From CAYGVT01 sp964353355 (GTDB lineage Archaea > Thermoplasmatota > DTKX01 > GCA-020343715), in the NCBI GenBank assembly GCA_964353355.1, contig CAYGVT010000143.1, forward strand, positions 1-64,000: 64,000 bases of DNA, written 5' to 3'. Both the position numbers and the translations under genes were made by a program. The notes under the pieces were generated by a model that was not told the origin of the DNA, did not search any database, and was given only the letters and a program-made list of their open reading frames with translations. Of this stretch, positions 1 to 10,440 are shown piece by piece (the first letter of the stretch is position 1; each line of letters begins with the position of its first letter).

Positions 1-591
1 GTCAGGCGAGCCGTCGCCGAACGAGATGTTAATCACATCGCCCCCGCCCGCCATGAACCTGTACCAATCCACGATGTCAGCACCCAAGACCCTTCCACTG
101 ATGAGCATCGGGGGCACCCGGACAGCGTGGGCCTGGTCGTCGGACGGCTCCACGTCTACCCCCGCGGTCGCGGTGATGGTGAAGTGATAGGTGGAGTCGT
201 AGGTACCGTTCTCCGACTGTACCTGCAAGTACCAGTATTTGGCGGAACCTCCCGAGGTCGTGACATGGTTGAGACGGACCACACCACTTGCAGTGTTGAC
301 ACGCTCATCGCAGACGCGATCGCCTTCTGGTCTCAATATCCCAAAGCGCAGGTCCAGGCCAGACGCCACGTCCACGTCTATGACGAGATTATACCCGGGT
401 GTCACGAGGAACTTGTACACGTCGACCAGGTCTGTCGCGCTGACGGTGCCCGTGCTCAGAATATCCATCGGGGCCTCCTCGGCGTTGGCGATGTCGTCGT
501 TGCCAGCCACGTCGGCAAGGGCGACCCCGACGGTCAGTACGGTCACGATCCCCAATGCCACCAAGACCATCATCTGAAATAAGCGGCTCAT
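1..591 (-). CDS. Secreted protein with PPC-like beta domains (3' part outside window)
   Basis: Reading the minus strand from the ATG at 591 gives 197 codons open to the window edge, so the C-terminus is missing. The protein begins with a hydrophobic segment (residues 3-28, MVLVALGIVTVLTVGVALA) that looks like a signal peptide. Two consecutive modules follow, each with a 'D-x-Y-x-F' strand and a late 'YHFTIT'-type strand, resembling bacterial pre-peptidase C-terminal (PPC) domains that accompany secreted proteases. A GGGAGG ribosome binding site lies about 11 nt upstream and a TATA-like box near 640. No catalytic domain is visible here. The PPC assignment is by pattern only; a different beta-sandwich family is possible. 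Confidence 0.75.
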   Translation of the reverse strand, partial: MSRLFQMMVLVALGIVTVLTVGVALADVAGNDDIANAEEAPMDILSTGTVSATDLVDVYKFLVTPGYNLVIDVDVASGLDLRFGILRPEGDRVCDERVNTASGVVRLNHVTTSGGSAKYWYLQVQSENGTYDSTYHFTITATAGVDVEPSDDQAHAVRVPPMLISGRVLGADIVDWYRFMAGGGDVINISFGDGSPD

Positions 592-631
592 CTGTCTCAA
601 ACCCTCCCTTTGTGTCCAAATCACATCGTCC

Positions 632-650
632 ATTATTTATATTTTTCCAA
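632..650 (-). promoter_or_regulatory. TATA-box promoter of the secreted PPC-like protein
   Basis: On the minus strand the AT-rich box AAAAATATAAATAAT lies about 45 nt before the start codon at 591, in an otherwise GC-rich region. Transcription would begin near 614, leaving a short leader that carries the GGGAGG ribosome binding site. The rest of the 592-890 interval shows no gene. Confidence 0.55.
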
Positions 651-890
651 TTAAAAAAATCTGAAGGCCCCCACCTGGCGGTCGATCTGCACCCATGGGG
701 TTTGCCACGCAGCTGCCGAGGTCCATGAATCCAGAGGGGATATCCTTGGGCCCAGGACGTCGCTCGGTGCCCAACAATCTATCTCACCATGCGATAATGT
801 AAAAATCCCTCGGTTCTACGGACGCGGCGAGATTCTCTTACCTCGTCCCCGCCCATAACTCTTATCTTCCGGCCCTCCGCTGCGCTGCCG

Positions 891-1775
891 ATGGAGGACC
901 GCCCCCGATATAACGGTATCTTCGAGCGGATCGAGCACGAGCATGGCTACGCCCGCAACCCCGTCAGCGACCGCTACCGCGAGCTCATCGCGCTGGAGCA
1001 GCTCCCCTTCCTCGACGGCCCCGTCGCGGACCGCGCGCGCGAGTTCGCGTCGCCCCGCGAGGCCAGGTCCTGGGCGCTCTCGCTCGCGTTCGACCTCGGC
1101 GCGGACCTCGCGGCCGTCACGCGCGTGCGCGAGGAGTGGACGTTCGAGGGCCGCCCCGTGCGCGGCCGGTGGGCCATCATGCTCGCCGTGCGCATGGACC
1201 ACGAGGCGATCATGAGCGCGCCGAGCCTGCGCGCGGGCGCGGAGGCGACACGGGCTTACTACGCGCTAGGGGACGTCGCCGTGCGGCTCGCGCGCGCGCT
1301 GCGCGAGGCCGGGCACGCCGCGGTCGCGCAGCACCCCCGCTACACGGCCACGCACTGGTCCGGCATGCTCTTCGTCCCGCACGCGGTCGCGGCCGGCATG
1401 GGCCGGCTGGGGAGGATCGGGCTGCTGCTCACGGACAGGTACGGGCCCTGCGTGCGGCTCGCCGCCGTGACCACGGACCTCGAGCTCGAGCCAGATGCGC
1501 CTGGTCGGCTCGACCTACATCCGACCTGCATGCTGTGTGTGCTTTGCCGCGAGGCGTGCGGCAACAGGGCCATCCCCGAGGCGCGGACCGTCGTGCGCGG
1601 CGTGCGCAAGTGCGCGCTGGACGCGTCCGCGTGCGCGCCGCTCTTCGCCAAGTGGGACGGGTGCGGGGCGTGCATCGCCGCGTGCCCGCTCATGCAGCTT
1701 TACGTCGAGGACGAGCGCGCGGTGCGCCCCCGCACGCCGCGGCCCGCGGACGGGGGCGAGGCGCCCATGCCGTGA
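891..1775 (+). CDS. Epoxyqueuosine-reductase-like [4Fe-4S] protein (QueG/reductive dehalogenase-type)
   Basis: The 294-residue protein has the core signature of QueG-like and reductive-dehalogenase-like proteins: GRLGRIGLLLTDRYGPCVRL (residues about 170-189) followed by two cysteine clusters for ferredoxin-type iron-sulfur centres, CMLCVLCREACG near residue 210 and CGACIAACP near 258. QueG reduces epoxyqueuosine in a cobalamin-dependent step; archaea generally make archaeosine instead, so the substrate here is open. It is shorter than QueG and lacks the C-terminal HEAT-like repeat. There is no signal peptide, so it is probably cytoplasmic. The box CTCTTATCT at 858-866 is about 27 nt upstream of the ATG, suggesting a leaderless transcript. 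Confidence 0.7.
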   Translation: MEDRPRYNGIFERIEHEHGYARNPVSDRYRELIALEQLPFLDGPVADRAREFASPREARSWALSLAFDLGADLAAVTRVREEWTFEGRPVRGRWAIMLAVRMDHEAIMSAPSLRAGAEATRAYYALGDVAVRLARALREAGHAAVAQHPRYTATHWSGMLFVPHAVAAGMGRLGRIGLLLTDRYGPCVRLAAVTTDLELEPDAPGRLDLHPTCMLCVLCREACGNRAIPEARTVVRGVRKCALDASACAPLFAKWDGCGACIAACPLMQLYVEDERAVRPRTPRPADGGEAPMP

Positions 1776-2104
1776 ACGGGTGGGGGGCAGGCGGGGACGG
1801 ACGGGGGTAACCTTATAAGGGCCAGCCAGCACTATCGAAAGTTGTATATAGTCGGCCCGCCCAATAGATAGGCCCCTCGGGCGCGGTGTGCCGCGCCCTT
1901 GAGCGGTGCCGTTCGCACATCCGGTCGGCTCGGCGTAACGGTTAAATACCACATCCTGTATTGTGGGAGAGCCTCTCCGGAGGCCATCGTGCACCCGACG
2001 ACGGTCGCGCGTCGCCGGGGAAGTGGCACAGGACCGAGCCGCGGACACCCGTTGGCTGTGACCTCCCATGACTGCCTGACCATACGCATCCCAGACGGTT
2101 GTGT
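1776..2104 (+). promoter_or_regulatory. 23S rRNA promoter region and leader
   Basis: This 330-nt stretch holds no protein gene. It has two archaeal-type promoters: CGAAA plus TTGTATATA at 1836-1850 (predicted start near 1873) and GTTAAATACC at 1941-1950 (predicted start near 1972). A palindromic CCTTATAAGG sits at 1811-1820. Between the promoters is a perfect 8-bp hairpin, GGGCGCGG-TGTG-CCGCGCCC (1879-1898), which could end upstream transcription or fold in the leader. The end of the region carries the 5' arm of the rRNA processing stem (2080-2113). Confidence 0.65.

Positions 2105-2113
<9 letters not shown>
2080..2113 (+). repeat. 5' arm of the 23S rRNA processing stem
   Basis: CCATACGCATCCCA (2080-2093) and TGTGTAGCCAATGC (2100-2113) are complementary to TGGGATGCGTATGG (5036-5049) and GCATTGGCTACGCA (5016-5029) beyond the gene's far end. 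The two helices are separated by about six poorly paired bases on each side. Archaeal pre-23S rRNAs are excised from such stems, usually at a bulge-helix-bulge. The internal loop here does not form the textbook 3-4-3 motif cleanly. Confidence 0.75.
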
Positions 2114-5015
<2,902 letters not shown>

Positions 5016-5025
<10 letters not shown>

Positions 5026-5049
5026 CGCAGTTCCATGGGATGCGTATGG
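5016..5049 (+). repeat. 3' arm of the 23S rRNA processing stem
   Basis: GCATTGGCTACGCA and TGGGATGCGTATGG pair with the 5' arm at 2080-2113, closing the whole 23S sequence into one loop. The outer half overlaps the start of a 47-bp element that is repeated at 5307-5353. The second copy could therefore also offer GGATGCGTATGG to the same 5' arm. Confidence 0.75.
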
Positions 5050-5084
5050 ACGCGACCTTCTACAAGAAGGTTGCACCCCCAGCG
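5038..5084 (+). repeat. Trailer repeat, copy A (overlaps rRNA processing stem)
   Basis: This 47-bp element begins GGATGCGTATGGACGCGACC and matches copy B at 5307-5353 in 43 of 47 positions. It contains a perfect 6-bp hairpin, ACCTTC-TACAA-GAAGGT. Three of the four differences from copy B fall in the hairpin loop and one just after the stem, so the stem is fully conserved. The element also contains an open frame starting ATG CGT ATG GAC. Confidence 0.85.
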
Positions 5085-5260
5085 CAGCTGCCGTACCGCC
5101 CTGGTGACCGCACCCCCGGCATCTACGACGGGGTGATGGGGACGAAGGACCTCACCCCTCTCGGGCCGGACGTCGTCGCGCACAAGCACCACGCGAGCGG
5201 CGTCAGCGTCGTCCTGGAGGAGGAGGGGGCGGCGCGCGTGGAGCTCATCGAGATACGGAC
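5040..5260 (+). pseudogene. Coding-like fragment directly after the 23S gene, function unknown
   Basis: From ATG at 5040 or 5046 an open frame runs through MDATFYKKVAPPAQLPYRPG and on to about 5257. Codons are strongly biased to G or C at the third position (GTC GTC GCG CAC AAG CAC CAC GCG AGC), as in the real genes here. After about 5260 the frame loses this bias and runs on antisense to the HTH_10 gene without a natural stop. This looks like a gene fragment that lost its 3' end, or a chance frame in a structured trailer. Its first 45 nt lie in trailer copy A. No family is recognised. Confidence 0.3.
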
Positions 5261-5306
5261 GGCCCAAGCCGATTGCCGTCTCCCCAGCAAGACCATGACC
5301 TTAAAT

Positions 5307-5353
5307 GGATGCGTATGGACGCGACCTTCCTCCAGAAGGTTACACCCCCAGCG
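5307..5353 (+). repeat. Trailer repeat, copy B
   Basis: This is the second copy of the 47-bp element, 269 bp downstream of copy A. The hairpin is ACCTTC-CTCCA-GAAGGT with an unchanged stem. In the frame ATG CGT ATG GAC the copy ends with TGA after 15 codons, whereas copy A stays open. It lies between the 23S gene and the convergent HTH_10 regulator, in a stretch with no other gene. Confidence 0.85.
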
Positions 5354-5390
5354 TGAGCCATGTACGCGCGGTGGGCAGGCCCTTCCAGCA

Positions 5391-6050
5391 TCAGTACTCG
5401 GCCAGCACCTCTTGGATGAGCCGGTTCTCGGCCCTCCTCAGGTGCTCGATGAGCGTGGACTTCTTGATGCCCATCTCCTGTGCGAGGCTCTCGGTGCTGA
5501 CCCTGCGCGGGTAGTCGTAGTAGCCCCCGCGCTTCGCCGCGAGCAGCACCTCGCGCTGCCTGCGCGAGAGGTTCCCGAGCACGCCCTTCTGGTGGACCGA
5601 GACGGCCTGGAAGCTCACGCGCTTGACCTTCCCGAAACCGGAGATGACATCTAAGAATCGCTTGAGCTCCTTCTCGGCCCCGACGACCGTCGTGACGATG
5701 CGATCCGGCGACCTCAGGATGATGGCGTCGAAGATCAGGTCGGGGTCGTACCTCCTCATCAGGTCCAGCCACAATGGGGGGACCTTGGCCTTGGCGATCA
5801 CGGTGTGCTTCCGGCCCTCCCGCCTCACGGTGGCGATGACCTCCACGAGGCCGGGGAGATAGGTGCTCTGGATCGGAACGCCCTCCTTCCACAGGACCTC
5901 GGCCAGCACGACCCTCATTCCCTCCTCGAGGTCGAGCTTGAGGATTTCGAGGATGGTCACGGACTCGATGGCGCCCCACCGGACGTTCCGGTCCCTCAAG
6001 AGGGCGAACCACTTGGTGTCGGGTACGAGCTCCACGGTCATTCGACGCAT
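5391..6050 (-). CDS. HTH_10 (Bat-type) transcriptional regulator
   Basis: The protein (219 aa from the ATG at 6050; a second ATG is at 6041) ends in an HTH_10 domain: LSRRQREVLLAAKRGGYYDY (about residues 155-174) and then VSTESLAQEMGIKKSTLIEH, the recognition-helix region. The first 150 residues form an alpha/beta sensor part without a recognisable ligand motif. HTH_10 proteins are archaeal DNA-binding regulators of the bacterio-opsin-activator type. A TATA box (CTTTATACC, near 6072-6080) lies about 27 nt upstream of 6050, favouring a leaderless start there. Longer upstream readings run into the tRNA-Ser gene and are not credible. Target genes cannot be inferred. Confidence 0.8.
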   Translation of the reverse strand: MRRMTVELVPDTKWFALLRDRNVRWGAIESVTILEILKLDLEEGMRVVLAEVLWKEGVPIQSTYLPGLVEVIATVRREGRKHTVIAKAKVPPLWLDLMRRYDPDLIFDAIILRSPDRIVTTVVGAEKELKRFLDVISGFGKVKRVSFQAVSVHQKGVLGNLSRRQREVLLAAKRGGYYDYPRRVSTESLAQEMGIKKSTLIEHLRRAENRLIQEVLAEY

Positions 6051-6218
6051 GCGGGTGGCAAGGGTCGGGCGGGTATAAAGGATGTCGTACATGAACGGTG
6101 ACATCCTCGGTCCACGGCGGTGGGTTTTCCAAGGGCTCGGTCGTGCGCGATGTCGACTGGCGACGGGGGCCGCGCCGGGCCGCCGCTCGGGGCATTGGGG
6201 TCGGCATGTGGGTGGGAT

Positions 6219-6305
6219 GGCGCGGGGAGGGGGATTTGAACCCCCGAGGCGTTGACGCCACAGGGTTAGCAACCCTGCGCCTTGCCAGGCTGGGCCATCC
6301 CCGCG
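6219..6305 (-). tRNA. tRNA-Ser (anticodon GCU)
   Basis: On the minus strand an acceptor stem GCGGGGA/TCCCCGC closes a type II tRNA. The anticodon arm is CAGGG-TTGCTAA-CCCTG with anticodon GCU, which reads AGC/AGU serine codons. The long variable arm TGGCGTCAACGCC is expected for serine, and the T arm is GGGGG-TTCAAAT-CCCCC. The discriminator base is G and the 3' CCA is encoded (6221-6219). There is no intron. Confidence 0.95.
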
Positions 6306-6332
6306 CGGGGCTGGGGTGATTTGCGGCGCCGC

Positions 6333-6342
6333 CATAAAAGGG
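6333..6342 (-). promoter_or_regulatory. TATA box of tRNA-Ser
   Basis: CCTTTTATGG on the minus strand lies about 28-32 nt upstream of the mature tRNA 5' end, the usual archaeal spacing with a few leader bases. The remaining 6343-6503 interval shows no gene. Confidence 0.6.
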
Positions 6343-6503
6343 TTTGTGTTGCGAAGGCGACCTGGGGGCACGGAACGTCGTGGCAGGGCGTCCAGGTCCC
6401 ACCAGGGGCCCCCCCACGCATCGTGCCGTCATCGCGCGGTGGCGCACCTGCCCCCTTCCACCCGTCCACCCGTCCACCATGCCCATCGAGCGGTCCCGCG
6501 CCC

Positions 6504-7187
6504 TCAGTAGTACCTCTGGGTATGGTCGTAGTAGATGTTGCAGGTGCCCCAGTCGTCGCCCGGGACGAACGTCGATGTGTACCAGTCGTCCTCCGTGTAG
6601 GTGTGGTGCGCGAACCGGAGCTCCAAGCGTGGCGCGTCCCCCCCCGCGCGCGTGAGGTGGACCCAGTGCGATATGCGGGTCGTCCAGTAGTCGTTGTTGA
6701 GCATGGTGAGCTTCCAGTCCCCGAGGCCCTCCCATGTCACCAGGTCACCGTGGACGGACAAGTTGCCCGTGTACCGCAGGACCAGGGCGCTCCCGTGCTT
6801 GGTGGCCTCGATGGAGGCCGAGCCATTGCCCATGTCGACTTGGATGGCCCTCTGCAGGTCGCGGTTCTTGCTCACGGGCAGCCACAGGAGGCCGCTCGCG
6901 TTCTCGGGCGCGGTCAAGTTGAGGGTGTAATCGAGCTCGCTCCGGTCCCTCCATCCCCGGTACTCGACGTAGATGGCGGCCATGTAGACGGAGAGCGAGA
7001 CCATCAGGACGGCGATGACGACCGCGATGACGCGCTGGCGCCCCGGGCGGCGCTGGTTCATCTCGCCGAGCTTCGGGAGCAGCAGCAGCGCGAGCAGGGC
7101 GAGGAGGAACACCACGACTATCGACGAGCAGACGTAGTCCCCGAACACCGGTACCATCGGCGCCACCCCGGCCTGCAGGCCCTCCAT
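6504..7187 (-). CDS. Two-TM membrane protein with extracytoplasmic domain, unknown function
   Basis: The 227-residue protein has two hydrophobic helices, SSIVVVFLLALLALLLLP (about 21-38) and VIAVVIAVLMVSLSVYMAAI (about 53-72), separated by a short basic loop. A roughly 150-residue outer domain rich in Trp, Asp and N-glycosylation-type sequons (NLT, NAS, NGS, NLS) follows. No family is recognised. A TATA box (CCTTTATCC, 7202-7210) is only about 19 nt from the ATG at 7187. The in-frame ATG at 7157, which has GGGGTGG about 7 nt upstream, may therefore be the true start. It lies downstream of pheT on the same strand but has its own promoter. Confidence 0.7.
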   Translation of the reverse strand: MEGLQAGVAPMVPVFGDYVCSSIVVVFLLALLALLLLPKLGEMNQRRPGRQRVIAVVIAVLMVSLSVYMAAIYVEYRGWRDRSELDYTLNLTAPENASGLLWLPVSKNRDLQRAIQVDMGNGSASIEATKHGSALVLRYTGNLSVHGDLVTWEGLGDWKLTMLNNDYWTTRISHWVHLTRAGGDAPRLELRFAHHTYTEDDWYTSTFVPGDDWGTCNIYYDHTQRYY

Positions 7188-7302
7188 AGCCCCTGGAGCA
7201 TGGATAAAGGTTTCCCGCCCCCGTCAGCACGGGCGGGACCATGCCCAGAGGTCGGTGGGAATCGCCGGGCGCCCCGCCCGCCTATGTTCCCATCCGCACA
7301 GG

Positions 7303-8961
7303 TCAGGGCGACCCGACCAGGGCCTCCAGGTCCAGCTCGAGCGCGACCGTGGGCTGCGCGATGCCGAATGCCTCCAGGACCTCTGGGTGGACCTCGCCGA
7401 ACCAGGCCACCGCCCTGCCGTCCACGGTCAATCGCGCGCACCTGCCCTCGATGAAGCTCGGGTGCCCCATGGCCTCGACCTTGGCGGCGCCGGCCAAGCC
7501 GAGGTCGCGCGCGACGCCCTCCGCGAGCGACTTGGCCATCGTGAAGCCTGCCTTGGCATGCGCGTGCACGGCCGCCGCGCGCAGCGCGTTGCGGTGGCCC
7601 TCGCCCACGACGACCTCGCCCACCTCGTAGAGCCCCTGGGGATATTCGTGGTGCGTGTTGCGGCCCAGGTGGCCGAGGAGGCTCGGGAGGAGGTGCGACC
7701 GCAGCGTCGTGAAGGACTCCGACACCGGGTTGAGCACGCGCACGCGCGCCTCGGGCACGGGCAGGCGCATCCGCCCGTACTGCTCCGCCTCCGATGAGAG
7801 GACCAGGGACATGACCTCGGTGTAGCCGCGGCCCCGGAGGGAGGCGTGGACCCTCCCCTGCACCGCCTCCGTGGGCGCGTCGACGCCGAAGGTCACGCGC
7901 TCGGGCAGCACGCCCGCGACGCGGTCGTAGCCGAAGCCGATGGCCACGTCCTCCGCGATGTCCACGTCGTGCATCACGTCCATGCGCCACGGCCCGACCT
8001 CGACGTCCACGTGCTCCCCGTCGACGGTGGGCTCGGCGTCCATGCCCATGGCGCGGAGGGCCTTGGCCATCTCGGCGGCGCCAATCGCGATGCCCGTCCA
8101 CGACGCGATGTACCTCACGCCCACGCGCCTGCGCGAGGACGAGAGGTCGGGCATGACCTCGGTGCGGTCCGGGTAGCCGACCCTCACCGCCTCGAGGCGC
8201 CCGCCGCGCTCGGCGAGCATCGTCGCGAGGATGCGCAGCGAGCCCATGCACGCGTGCCGGTCGAGGCCGGTCACGTCCAAGAAGAGGTCCTCGGTATCGC
8301 CCCTCACCGCCGTCACCGTGCCGTTGATGATGGGCGGGAACGAGAGGACCTGGCCCTTGGCGTCGACGATGAGCGGGAATCGCTTCGCGCCCTCGAGTAT
8401 CCAAGCGTACTCTACGCCCTTGGGGTGCTCGTCGAGGACCTCGCGCATGTCCATCTCGCGGTCGCCCTGGAGGGGCATGAACCGCGTTGCGGCGGGGTCC
8501 GCGCCGAGGTAGGTGTAGGGGGCGACCAGGTCGCGCATATCGTGGATGCCGATGGAGACCTTCCGCCTCCTGCGGCCGACGGTGAGGTGGAGCTTCTCCT
8601 GGAAGTCCATGAGCGACCGGATGCCCGCGTCGTCGAGGTGCAGTCCGCGCACGACGCCGCAGCAGATGACCGGCCTCACCGGGAGGACCGAGGGGTCGAC
8701 CCTGAGCTCGACGCGGGGCGGGGCGACCGCGTATCGCTTGAGCCCGGGCTCGAGGCCGAAGAAGGCGCGCATCGCGCGCGCGAGGCCCTCGACCGAGAAG
8801 AGGTCCGGCCGGTCGGGGAACACCTCGAGGTCGAAGCTGTCCTCGCCGCGGCGCTCGACCACGGCGCCGATCATCTCGAGGCGCTCCAGCAGGCGGCCCA
8901 CGGTCATGCCGTGGCCCACCAGCTCCTCGAGGTCCCGGTGCTCGACGGTGATGACTGGCAA
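7303..8961 (-). CDS. pheT: Phenylalanyl-tRNA synthetase beta subunit
   Basis: This is the archaeal-type beta chain (552 aa) of the heterotetrameric enzyme that charges tRNA-Phe. It starts PVITVEHRDLEELVG and carries the DLEVFPDRPDLFSVEGLARA segment typical of the B1 region. A B3/4-like editing module follows (about 90-260), then a B5 domain with FGYDRV (about 385) and the catalytic-like core NPVSESFTTLRSHLLPSLL (about 450). The start is a TTG at 8961, which fits family length; the open frame extends further upstream without similarity. TTATATGG at 8990-8997 lies about 32 nt upstream, so the mRNA leader is only a few bases. The alpha subunit gene (pheS) is not next to it. Confidence 0.93.
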   Translation of the reverse strand: MPVITVEHRDLEELVGHGMTVGRLLERLEMIGAVVERRGEDSFDLEVFPDRPDLFSVEGLARAMRAFFGLEPGLKRYAVAPPRVELRVDPSVLPVRPVICCGVVRGLHLDDAGIRSLMDFQEKLHLTVGRRRRKVSIGIHDMRDLVAPYTYLGADPAATRFMPLQGDREMDMREVLDEHPKGVEYAWILEGAKRFPLIVDAKGQVLSFPPIINGTVTAVRGDTEDLFLDVTGLDRHACMGSLRILATMLAERGGRLEAVRVGYPDRTEVMPDLSSSRRRVGVRYIASWTGIAIGAAEMAKALRAMGMDAEPTVDGEHVDVEVGPWRMDVMHDVDIAEDVAIGFGYDRVAGVLPERVTFGVDAPTEAVQGRVHASLRGRGYTEVMSLVLSSEAEQYGRMRLPVPEARVRVLNPVSESFTTLRSHLLPSLLGHLGRNTHHEYPQGLYEVGEVVVGEGHRNALRAAAVHAHAKAGFTMAKSLAEGVARDLGLAGAAKVEAMGHPSFIEGRCARLTVDGRAVAWFGEVHPEVLEAFGIAQPTVALELDLEALVGSP

Positions 8962-9097
8962 GCCTACCGCGGGGGAATGCGCGCGGGGGTTATATGGTTT
9001 TTCTGGGGTCCGGGGCCGTCCCCACCGCATCGCTCCTGGGAAGGCTTTTTACCCGCCCACGCGATTTGGGTGGCACCCCCGGGGGCGTGGGCGCACA

Positions 9098-10240
9098 GTG
9101 GACCTGCAGCACACCAAGGAACAGGAGATGATAAGGACCACCATCCGGTCCTTCGCGGAGCGGGAGCTAGCCCCCGGCGTGCAGGAGCGCGACGAGCAGG
9201 AGCGGTTCCCCACCGAGCATCTGCCCCAGATGGCGCAGCTCGGCCTGTTCGGCCTCACCATCCCGCAGGAGTACGGCGGCTGCGCCGTCGACTCGGTCTC
9301 CTACGCCATCGCCATAGAGGAGCTGTCGCGCGTCGACGCGTCCGTGGGGGTCATCGTGGCCGTGCACAACTCGGTCGCGGCTCACCCGATCCTGGACTTC
9401 GGCACGCCCGAGCAGAGGGCCAGGTGGCTGCCCGAGCTCGCCTCGGGCAGGCGGATAGGGGCCTTCTGCCTTAGCGAGGCCCAGGCAGGGTCCGACGCGG
9501 CCGGCGTCGAGACGACCGCCGTCAGGGACGGGGACGGGTGGGTCATCAACGGGGCCAAGCTCTGGGCGACCAACGGCAGCAACGCCGGGCTCTACATCGT
9601 CATCGCCGTCACCGACAAATCCGCGCCGCGCGGGCGGGGGCTGAGCGCGTTCATCGTCGAGCGCGAACGCCCCGGGCTCTCGCTCGGGGTCAAGGAACAC
9701 AAGCTCGGCATCCGCGGCTCCGACACCTACGAGATAGTCTTCGAGGGCGTGCGTGTGGGCGCGGAAGCGCAGCTCGGGGCGCTGGGCAAGGGCCTGGCCG
9801 TGGCCCTGGGCACCCTCGACGGGGGCCGCATCGGCATCGGCGCGCAGGCGGTGGGCATCGCGCAGCGCGCTCTGGAGGAGGCCGTCGTGTACGCCAAGCA
9901 GCGCGAGCAGTTCGGAAAGCCCATCGCGGAGCTGCAGCCCATACAGTGGCGCATCGCCGACATCGCGACGCAGGTGCAGGCCGCGCGGCTGCTCGTCTAC
10001 CAGGCCGCCGACATGAAGAACCGCAAGGTGCCCTTCTCCAAGCAGGCGGCCATGGCCAAGCTCTACGCCTCCGAGATGGCCATCAGGGCCGTGCACAACG
10101 CGCTGCAGATCCACGGCGGCTACGGCTACACCAAGGACTACGCCGTCGAGCGCCTCTACCGCGATGCGCGCATCACGACGATCTACGAGGGCACGTCCGA
10201 GATACAGCGGCTCGTCATCGCCAGGCAGCTCGGGCTCTGA
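9098..10240 (+). CDS. Acyl-CoA dehydrogenase
   Basis: This is a 380-residue flavoprotein of the acyl-CoA dehydrogenase family, which introduces a 2,3 double bond into acyl-CoA and passes electrons to an acceptor such as ETF. Visible signatures are CLSEAQAGSDAAGVET (about 125, flavin and substrate binding), the C-terminal QIHGGYGYTKDYAVERLYRD and the catalytic glutamate in TTIYEGTSEIQR. The GTG start at 9098 gives the usual family length, and GGGGGCG precedes it; the frame is open far upstream but antisense to pheT. No ETF or thiolase gene is adjacent, so the substrate is unknown (short-chain acyl or aromatic acid are both possible). Confidence 0.92.
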   Translation: MDLQHTKEQEMIRTTIRSFAERELAPGVQERDEQERFPTEHLPQMAQLGLFGLTIPQEYGGCAVDSVSYAIAIEELSRVDASVGVIVAVHNSVAAHPILDFGTPEQRARWLPELASGRRIGAFCLSEAQAGSDAAGVETTAVRDGDGWVINGAKLWATNGSNAGLYIVIAVTDKSAPRGRGLSAFIVERERPGLSLGVKEHKLGIRGSDTYEIVFEGVRVGAEAQLGALGKGLAVALGTLDGGRIGIGAQAVGIAQRALEEAVVYAKQREQFGKPIAELQPIQWRIADIATQVQAARLLVYQAADMKNRKVPFSKQAAMAKLYASEMAIRAVHNALQIHGGYGYTKDYAVERLYRDARITTIYEGTSEIQRLVIARQLGL

Positions 10241-10399
10241 CGCGGCGACGCGCGAGGCCCTCCAGCGCCCCCCCTCGGGGGGCCGGCTCATATCCAAAGC
10301 TGCTCTATTCAAGCGAATCTCTGCCAAAAAGTCCCTCATCCAACCGCTCCTGGCAAGTGCACGGAAGGGACGCTTGGCACCGGTGAGCCTCTCGGGAAA

Positions 10400-10412
10400 C
10401 GTTAAATATAAG
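10400..10412 (+). promoter_or_regulatory. TATA box of the cadherin-like surface protein
   Basis: CGTTAAATATAAG lies 30-40 nt upstream of the ATG at 10441, preceded by a purine-rich GGGAAA that can serve as BRE. The predicted transcription start is about 9 nt before the ATG. The rest of 10241-10440 holds a C7-TC-G6 hairpin-like run (10268-10282) that may end the dehydrogenase transcript. Confidence 0.6.
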
Positions 10413-10440
10413 AAGGGGTATTAAGCGCTCCGGGATAACC

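Noticed and set aside
5085..5306. A 5S rRNA gene just downstream of 23S
   Set aside because: No 5S core sequence such as a CCGAAC-type loop was found, and the segment has protein-like codon bias.
5261..5654. The 3' part of a long plus-strand open frame starting in the 23S trailer (to 5654)
   Set aside because: Beyond about 5260 it is antisense to the HTH_10 regulator and has no coding bias, so it is not annotated as a gene.
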